This document shows positions 57,901 to 64,000 of a stretch of DNA of 64,000 nt, one piece after another. The translations under genes and the position numbers were made by a program. Below the pieces are notes generated by a model. It saw only the letters and a program-made list of their open reading frames with translations. It did no database searches and was not told the origin of the DNA. Source of the stretch: Cynocephalus volans. Its lineage: Eukaryota; Chordata; Mammalia; Dermoptera; Cynocephalidae. Location of the stretch: positions 26,511,577 to 26,575,576 of the forward strand of contig NC_084462.1 in the NCBI RefSeq assembly GCF_027409185.1, written 5' to 3'. Position 1 is the stretch's first letter; each line of letters starts with the position of its first letter.

Positions 57901-60900
57901 CAGCCCTGATGGTAGTCACACAGGCAGGCCACAAGAAGCGTTGGAGTGTGCTAGCAGTCGCAGGCCTGCGGGGCCTGGTCCGTCTGCTACACGTGCGTGC
58001 CGGCTTCTGCTGCGGGGTCATCCGGGCCCATAAGAAGGCCATTGCCACCCTCTGCTTCAGCCCCACCCACGAGACCCATCTGTTCAGTAAGACCGTCTCC
58101 CCACACTCCTGGGGATACCCCAGCACCCATGTCCTGCCACCCTGATGGCCTCTGCACTCCCCTCCCTGGGATGGTAAGGAGCTCAGGCGGCTGCAGGGGT
58201 CCCCGTCCAGGCCTTTGTTCAGCTCTGGGTTTGGTAGGAAGTGATGCAGCTTTGTGGTCAACTGACTGGGTTTGGATCCTGGCTTTATCCCCAGCCAGCT
58301 CTGTGACCTTGAGGGTTTCTGACAACCTTGGCCACCCTGTTCCCCTGTAAGTGACATGGGTGGATACACCTGGTCCTCTAGGTGTGGTGAACCCAACAAG
58401 GGTGGTGTATGAGCTGCAAAGATGGTTGCCGCACATTAGGCTAGAGCAAAATGTAGATTGTGGGCCCCGGAGTCTTCCTGTCTCCCTGCCTCGGAGGGGC
58501 TGGCCTCAGGACCCCAGTCTCAGTCTGAGATACAGCCTGCAGGAGGATGCAGGACCTCCTCAGGGCCACCTCTCCCGTTCCCCACCCCTCCTCAGCTGCC
58601 TCCTATGACAAGCGGATCATCCTCTGGGACATTGGGGTGCCCAACCACGACTACGAATTCCAGGCCAGGTGATGCGTTGGCCAGGGCTGGGGAAGGGCCA
58701 GCAGCTGGGCAGGTAGATGCCCAGATCCGTGGGCTCATGTGCTCCCACTCACCCGCTGCAGCCAGCTGCTCACGCTCGATACCACCTCCATCCCCCTGCG
58801 CCTCTGCCCCGTCGCCTCCTGCCCAGACGAGTACCTGCTGGCTGGCTGTGAGGGTGGCTGCTGCTGCTGGGACGTGCGGCTGGACCAGCCCCAGAAGAGG
58901 AGGTGAGGACGGGGGGATGCTACGGAAGCCAGACTGTGGAGCTGGGCTGCTGTCAGGCCCAGTGGGCTCTGTCAGCCCAAGCACACCACACCCCCTGCCC
59001 TGGGCAGCCACGGGCAGAGCTGTCCTTTCCCTACCTCCTCCTAGGTTCTCGAGGATAGGACCCCATGACGCCTTCCTCCCTGGTGGTGAGCTGTGGGATT
59101 GGGCTGTGATCTCACCTTTACTTGGGGCTTCAGCATCACAGGGAGACCAGTGGTTGAGCCTAGATCCTATTACTCATCAGCAATGTGACTTTCCTCTGAC
59201 CTAGTGTAATATACTCGTGTGTAAAGAGGAGATTGTGACTTTCGTCCCACGCTAGTGGAGGGCAAATGAGATGGTCTCTGGGCAGGGAGGAGGCTCTGGA
59301 ACTGTCATGCAGGCCCTGTGGCTCACCCGTACCACCTGGAAGGCCCTGAGACTGTGCTCGGCACAGGGTCCCTGCCCTCTGGGGCCCACAGACTAGCAGG
59401 GAAGACAGGCATTCGGCAAAGATAGCCAATTAAAACCCCACAAAGTGTGACAGCAGCTACAAAGAAAAGAGTAACAGACTCTGCTGAGGTGACCAGTGGC
59501 AGACGGATCAGCTCTCAGGCTCATGCACACCCTCACCCCCACCCCCACCACAAGCCCTACGAAGGATTCAGCCAGGCAGAGAGGGGAGGTGCTAGCGCAG
59601 AGGAACCACACGTGCAAAGGGTCAGTGGTGGGGAGAGCTGGCCAACCACGCACCCTTGGCCACAGCTTAGCAAAACAGGTGGAAGTGGCCCAGAGTGAGT
59701 GGGCCACTTTGAGGTTGCTGGGGCCAGGGTGCACTGGGCTTTGTTGGCCATGGTAAGATTTTGAATTTCACCCTAAATACAGTGAACAGCCCAGGAGGAA
59801 CGTCAGCATGGGTGGCGGGGGCAAAGTACCACAGCATGTAGGGGAGCAGCGGAAGCCTCAGCAGAGGCTGTGCTGGTGTCCAGCCACGTGTCAGTCGTGG
59901 CCATGGGCTTCTCTCATCCCTGGCACATCTGGGAGTTACTGCTGGGCCTATCTTCTCCCTCCCTTCCTCCTTGCCCATGTCTGCTGGTCTCCAAGTCCCG
60001 TGGCCTTTCTCCCCCATCCCCTCTGCAGCTGCCTTGCCTCCAGGCTGGCCTCTCCAAGACACTGGGCAGCTGCTGGTGGCCTTTCCAAGCACAGATGAGA
60101 GCGCATACACACACAGTCACCTTTGAAATATTCAGCAGCCACTCACCACTGTCCTTGGAGTCAGAGCAAATCCCCTTCACACACCCCCAGGTCCCCAGCA
60201 CAAGGCCCAGAAGCACCCACCCTACATGGCCACCTGGTGAACTGCTCATGTCATACTTGGTCCTGGGGGCACCATCTCTCTCCAGACCCTGATCACCCAC
60301 ACCCATCCTGGAAGAATCAGCCCTACGCATATCTAGGTTCCCACCACGTATGACTCAGGAGATTTGGCCACTGGCTCCCCCTTCAAGGGCAAAGCTGAAC
60401 CTCTCTGGAGCCAAGAACATATCTTCCTGGTTGCTCCTTCCAACCTTTTAACACAGAGCAGAGCCTGAAGCAGGTACCTAGGAGATGTCTGAATGAATGA
60501 GCAGTTCTTTGTACATGCAAGGGATATCCGACTGGTGTCTTCTGCTGCCCGCAGGATGTGTGAGGTTGAGTTTGTCTTCTCCGAGGGCTCTGAGGCTTCT
60601 GGACGGAGAGTGGATGGACTGGCATTTGTGAACAAGGATGTTGTGGGTGAGCCCAGCTCAAGACAGCCTGGCCTCCTGGGACCCAGATGAGTCGCACTTC
60701 CCTGGGCTGGTGTTTAGGTCTGAGGGCTTCTGCGGCATCTCCGGTATGGAAAAGGTGGTGTCTGGGGAGGACAGGACCACCCATGCACAGTTCTCCCTTC
60801 TCCCCTGCAGCTTCCAAGGGGAATGGCCTGGGCACCATCTGCCTGTGGAGCTGGAGCCAGACATGGGCAGGCCGGGGCAGCCAGTCCACGGTGGCAGTGG

Positions 60901-61383
60901 TCGTCCTGGTTCAGCTGCAGTGGTCACCCACCAAGCTGGCCTACTTCTCACTCAGCACCTGCGCTGGTGAGCCCACCTGCCCCATCCCACTCTCCACCTC
61001 TTTGAGCTCTGCCCCACCGCCTGCCCCACCTTAGGCTCCCCCCTGTTGTGGCAGATGAGGGAATCGTGCTCTGTGGGGACGAGGAGGGCAACGTGTGGAT
61101 CTACGATGTCAGGCACATCCTGAAGCAGCCGCTTCCACTGCCGGCAGCCCCACAGGCCCCCACACAGGTACTGTGCAGCTCACTCCTCCCCCCGCCTGGT
61201 CCCTGGGAAGCAGGAGCCCAGCCCCCTCTCTCTTCCCACCAGATCCTCAAGTGGCCCCAGCCCTGGGCCCTTGGCCAGATGGTGACCAAGACCATGGTGA
61301 ACACAGTGGTGGCCAACCCCACCTTTACCTACCTCACCGCTCTGACGGACTCCAACATTGTAGCCATTTGGAAGAGACCTTAG
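54928..61383 (+). CDS. LRWD1: LRWD1 (ORCA), ORC-associated LRR/WD40 protein, 15 coding exons
   Basis: Coding exons are 54928-55007, 55511-55745, 55837-55953, 56360-56500, 56719-56823, 57066-57188, 57268-57382, 57577-57677, 57879-58086, 58596-58668, 58762-58902, 60555-60646, 60811-60966, 61055-61167 and 61243-61383. All are GT-AG and the phases join into 646 codons plus TAG (human 647). The N-terminus is MGPLSARLLIQRGRPKTDRL. Leucine-rich repeats span about 28-140 (LQELDLSNNQL, LRILRCANNQL, LEELSLEGNPF). A charged linker (about 140-265), probably disordered in its second half, follows. A WD40 propeller fills about 270-646 (WACAFEPAWDEG, FFSVAWTALMVV, ASYDKRIILWDIG, ending IVAIWKRP). Family knowledge: LRWD1 stabilises the origin recognition complex on chromatin, especially heterochromatin, binds repressive histone marks and is needed for licensing. 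Introns are short except intron 11 (1.65 kb). It diverges from ALKBH4 and converges on POLR2J. Confidence 0.97.
58200..58400 (+). mobile_element. MIR in LRWD1 intron 9
   Basis: 'gactgggtttggatcctggc', 'agccagctctgtgaccttga' and 'ccctgttcccctgtaag' match MIR in sense orientation. The rest of intron 9 (58,087-58,595) shows nothing else. Confidence 0.65.
59140..59960. mobile_element. MIR and reverse L2 in LRWD1 intron 11
   Basis: About 59,145-59,260 is a sense MIR ('gcaatgtgactttcctctga', 'tgtgtaaagaggagattgtg'). About 59,400-59,960 resembles a reverse L2 ('ttttgaatttcaccctaaat', 'gtgctggtgtccagccacg'). The remainder of this intron (58,903-60,554) shows no extra exon. Confidence 0.5.
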
Positions 61384-61510
61384 CTCAAGCAGGAGCTCCT
61401 GCCTTCATTGCAGTTCCAGGGGCATAGCTTAACTTATTCAGCTTCTGGGCTAACGGTGGGTCTTTCTATGTGGATATTTTTATTAAACTCTCTACTGTGG
61501 ACACAATGCC
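61384..61510 (+). other. LRWD1: LRWD1 3' untranslated region
   Basis: A short tail follows the TAG. ATTAAA at 61482-61487 and a T/G-rich run (ctctactgtggac onward) predict cleavage near 61,505. This gives a UTR of only about 120 nt. Confidence 0.75.
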
Positions 61511-61850
61511 TGGGGAGAGCTGTTTATGGTTACACAGGTCCCATCCTGTGTTTCTAGTTTAAGAAAGGCAGACTTGGCAGCTGAGGCTTCTAGAACAGAG
61601 ACTCATGGAAGCACCTGGGTTTTCTCAATTCCCTTCTGCTCGAGACTGCCTCCCCTGTAGCCCCCCAGGTTCCTTAGTTTGGGTCCAGAATGAGTTTGTC
61701 CCTGCCAACCTCTCACACAGAAATCAAGGTCTCTAGGCGAATCCACTCTTTGAAATGTGGCCCCAGAGGGCCTCTGAGACAGGTCATCTGCCTCCTCTGA
61801 GCCTGATAGTTCATCTGCTTCTGAAGTCATCTCAGCTTAAGCCCACATTC
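61511..61850. other. LRWD1-POLR2J tail-to-tail gap
   Basis: About 340 bp lie between the predicted 3' ends of the converging genes. No repeat or gene is visible. Confidence 0.5.
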
Positions 61851-62045
61851 AGGTCTCTTCCTGCCATACTTTATTAGGAAGATAAAATAGACTCTGTACG
61901 GGACAGAGTGTCGGGGGCTTGCGGGGATAGCTACAAGGAGGGCTACAGCTGGGACTGGCCGCTGTCTCTGCTTGGTGCCTGTGGAGGAGGTCCCGGTGCA
62001 GGTAGGAACTGGGCTCACAGGCCAAGCAGGACTCCTTCCAGCCCA
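61850..62045 (-). terminator. POLR2J: POLR2J 3' UTR and polyadenylation signal
   Basis: On the minus strand this follows the TAA at 62048-62046. A canonical AATAAA (tttatt on plus, 61870-61875) lies about 170 nt downstream, predicting an mRNA end near 61,850. Confidence 0.75.
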
Positions 62046-63052
62046 TTATTCAATTCCTTCTTGCTTGTCTTTGATGGCCACCTGGAGGAGAGGGGGAAAG
62101 CAGCAACTCAGCTGGAATGACTGGGGCAAGGGTGCTGGTAAGTGCAACCCAAGCATCCCCTGACCAGTGTCCGCCGGGAAACTGCTGGTATGGGCTTCCT
62201 CCAGAGGGCAGCCATTGGCTACACTCCCACTCCCCAGGCCCCAAACAGCTCCAGGGAGTTGGGCAGCCATAGCCGAAGGGCCCCTCTGAGCTGGCCTAAC
62301 CACCCATCCTCTGCAGCACCTGGCTGCTGCGTGGGAATGAAGTCAGTGGAGCAGAGGTGCTTCCTGATGGGCATACAACTTAGACACAGTTTGAAAATCT
62401 CACACTCTGGCTCTTTCCCACTCTAAATTGTTCTGAACACTGAGGTGTCCTGCCGGGAACAGGTGTGACCCTAACCTGGGGTGAGCTGCCCGCTAGACAG
62501 ACAAATGCCCGGAAGTTCCAGGCTTGACAAACCACAGAGCAGCCAGCACCACAGAGGAGAGACATGGAAGAGCAGCCCCAAAAGGCAGTAGGTCCCCTGC
62601 TTCCATAAGGACTGTGAGAGTGCACAAGGAGAGACCCTGGGACACTATGTATGATTCCCATGCATAGGGCAGACAGCAGGCCACAGGTCTCAGCTCCATG
62701 GCCCCTTAGCCCACACTTTCTGGAGGCTGCAGTGGACATCCCTGCTCTGTTACTGCCACTGCCCCTCCCCACAGACACCTCTGAGGAAACCACCCAGGGG
62801 CCATCCTAGGTGGGGGCACTTGCTCACTGCAGCTCTGGGCACACAGGCCCGCCCACCCTGCACGCCGGGCTCCTCACCCGGAAGCGCTCCTCCAACAGAG
62901 AGAGCTCACTGATGAGGTCTGTGATGGCATTGGTGAAGGCCTCCTGGGGGCTGTAGTCTGGTGTGGTCTGCACACGGATGATGATCTTGTGCTCCAAGGG
63001 GTGGGGGACTTTGTAGCCAGCAAATAGCACCTGTGGGTCCTTCAGCAGCTGC
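62046..63052 (-). CDS. POLR2J: POLR2J (RPB11), last two coding exons; gene runs off the right edge
   Basis: Exon 63052-62878 (minus) encodes residues equal to human 49-106 ([14 protein letters not shown] ... [12 protein letters not shown]) after one base completing the previous codon. Exon 62081-62046 encodes the last 11 residues ([11 protein letters not shown]) and TAA. The donor CGG/GTGAGG and the acceptors are canonical. The residues match my memory of human RPB11 throughout. RPB11 pairs with RPB3 to form the alpha-like platform on which RNA polymerase II assembles; the exon seen includes much of the dimerisation fold. Exons for residues 1-48 are not in the window and must lie to the right. 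The 797-bp intron between these exons (62,082-62,877) and the partial one to the edge show no further exon. An intact frame and introns rule out a processed copy. Confidence 0.93.
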
Positions 63053-64000
63053 CTGAGATACAGGATGGACAGTGTGAAGAAGGCTGAGCCCAGTGTCCTG
63101 GGGCTCCAGCCCAAGCCAGGCCTCAAGGCTGCCAGGTAGCCCCCAGCTCACGGCTTACCAGGCTTTCTAGACAAGGGATGTTCTTTTTCCAAAAATCTTC
63201 AAGTAAAACAGACACTTTCAAGAAGATATATCCTGTGGGGCACCCTCATACACACACAACTTGCATCCATGGGGATTGAGGACCCTAGCTGGGAAAGAGT
63301 GTTTCCAGCAACCTCTTCCCTCAGAGGAAGTCAAGGACACTGCCATGTCAGCAAAGAGACCTCCCGAAGGAGTAAACATCCAGCCAGTGTTCAGTAAACC
63401 AGAATACAAAAGTCCTGTTCCCAGCCAAAAATGAGCTTCTGCACAGCAAATAAAGGCAGCAAGGAGAGGGTACAGGCTCTAAGCAGTTAGTGAGATGGAA
63501 ATGGCAGCTGTTGTTCTCACACACAAGGCCCTGCCAGTGGAGGCTGCCCCAGTACTGTGCTCTGGCATGCAGGGGTCTTGTCTACAGCAGCTCAGAGTCG
63601 AGTCTGCACACCAGGAGGGAGGGCCTTTGCAGAGTGGGGCCACTGGGCTTACACAGCAGGGGAGCAGCAGGGCCACGGAAGAGCCAGGTGCACTGCTGGC
63701 TTGGCTCAGGGCAGGAGTCATCCAGGCAGAAAGATGGGCATCCTCACGCCCTATTGCACCAGGAGATCAGGCAGGCTCCTGCCCACAGCCTCAAACATGC
63801 AGGCCTGTGAAAGGCCTGACTTCACTGCTGGTAACAGAGGGGAGTCAAGTCTCTGTAGTGAAATGACACATCCCTGGACCAGAGTGGTAATCAAATCCCT
63901 GACCACCTACCTGCCTAGGACTTCACTGCTGTGAACACCCATCAACCAATGTTAGGTACCCTACCAGGGGCACTGGATACCATAGCATGCATCTTCCCCT
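63053..64000 (-). other. POLR2J: POLR2J intron, incomplete at the right edge
   Basis: This is intronic DNA upstream of the exon starting at 63052. I searched it for codons of RPB11 residues 1-48 (for example VPNACLFTINKEDHTLGN) and saw none. No recent repeat is visible. Confidence 0.6.

Noticed and set aside
63053-64000. POLR2J exons 1-2
   Set aside because: No stretch encodes RPB11 residues 1-48 on the minus strand here; they must lie beyond the right edge.
1-64000. CRISPR arrays, operons, prokaryotic mobile elements or phage genes
   Set aside because: The window is intron-bearing mammalian DNA. No regularly spaced repeats or prokaryotic gene organisation occur.

Overview
The window is nuclear DNA from a placental mammal. 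It holds multi-exon genes with GT-AG introns, three CpG islands, MIR/L2/L1/Tigger/MaLR fossils and many young tRNA-derived SINEs with poly(A) tails and target-site duplications. The SINEs look like the tRNA-Ile-derived CYN family of colugos (Dermoptera), in both one-unit and two-unit forms. They do not look like Alu, B1/B2, carnivore CAN, ruminant Bov-tA or horseshoe-bat Rhin-1. A colugo (Galeopterus or Cynocephalus) is therefore the best guess. It rests on recalled SINE structure, not on a database match.

Layout, left to right. 1-1,370: upstream intergenic DNA with old repeats. 1,370-24,900: PRKRIP1 (+), CpG-island promoter, six coding exons (185 codons), and a 13.4-kb intron 5 filled with L1, MER20, a Tigger-type palindrome, a MaLR LTR and SINEs. 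24,900-32,500: intergenic, with L2 fragments in both directions and SINEs. 32,600-44,290: ORAI2 (+), CpG island with a non-coding first exon and two coding exons (254 codons). 46,030-54,708: ALKBH4 (-), three coding exons (306 codons). 54,928-61,510: LRWD1 (+), 15 coding exons (646 codons), head-to-head with ALKBH4 across 219 bp. 61,850 to the right edge: POLR2J (-), last two coding exons only. The order and strands PRKRIP1>, ORAI2>, <ALKBH4, LRWD1>, <POLR2J match human 7q22.1.

The genes do not form one pathway: a spliceosome/PKR-binding protein, a store-operated calcium channel subunit, an Fe(II)/2-oxoglutarate demethylase, an origin-recognition-complex partner and an RNA polymerase II core subunit. 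They are linked by layout: a shared ALKBH4/LRWD1 promoter, and tail-to-tail ends at ORAI2/ALKBH4 and LRWD1/POLR2J.

I found no exotic system. The points most worth a second look are the structure and subtypes of the tRNA-Ile SINEs and their absence from the last 24 kb, a pair of GTCACGTGA boxes 31 bp apart at the ORAI2 promoter, a ZNF143-like motif in the ALKBH4/LRWD1 promoter, a duplicated 3' splice site before the last ORAI2 exon, and two Tigger copies that each carry a GC-rich retroposed-looking block.
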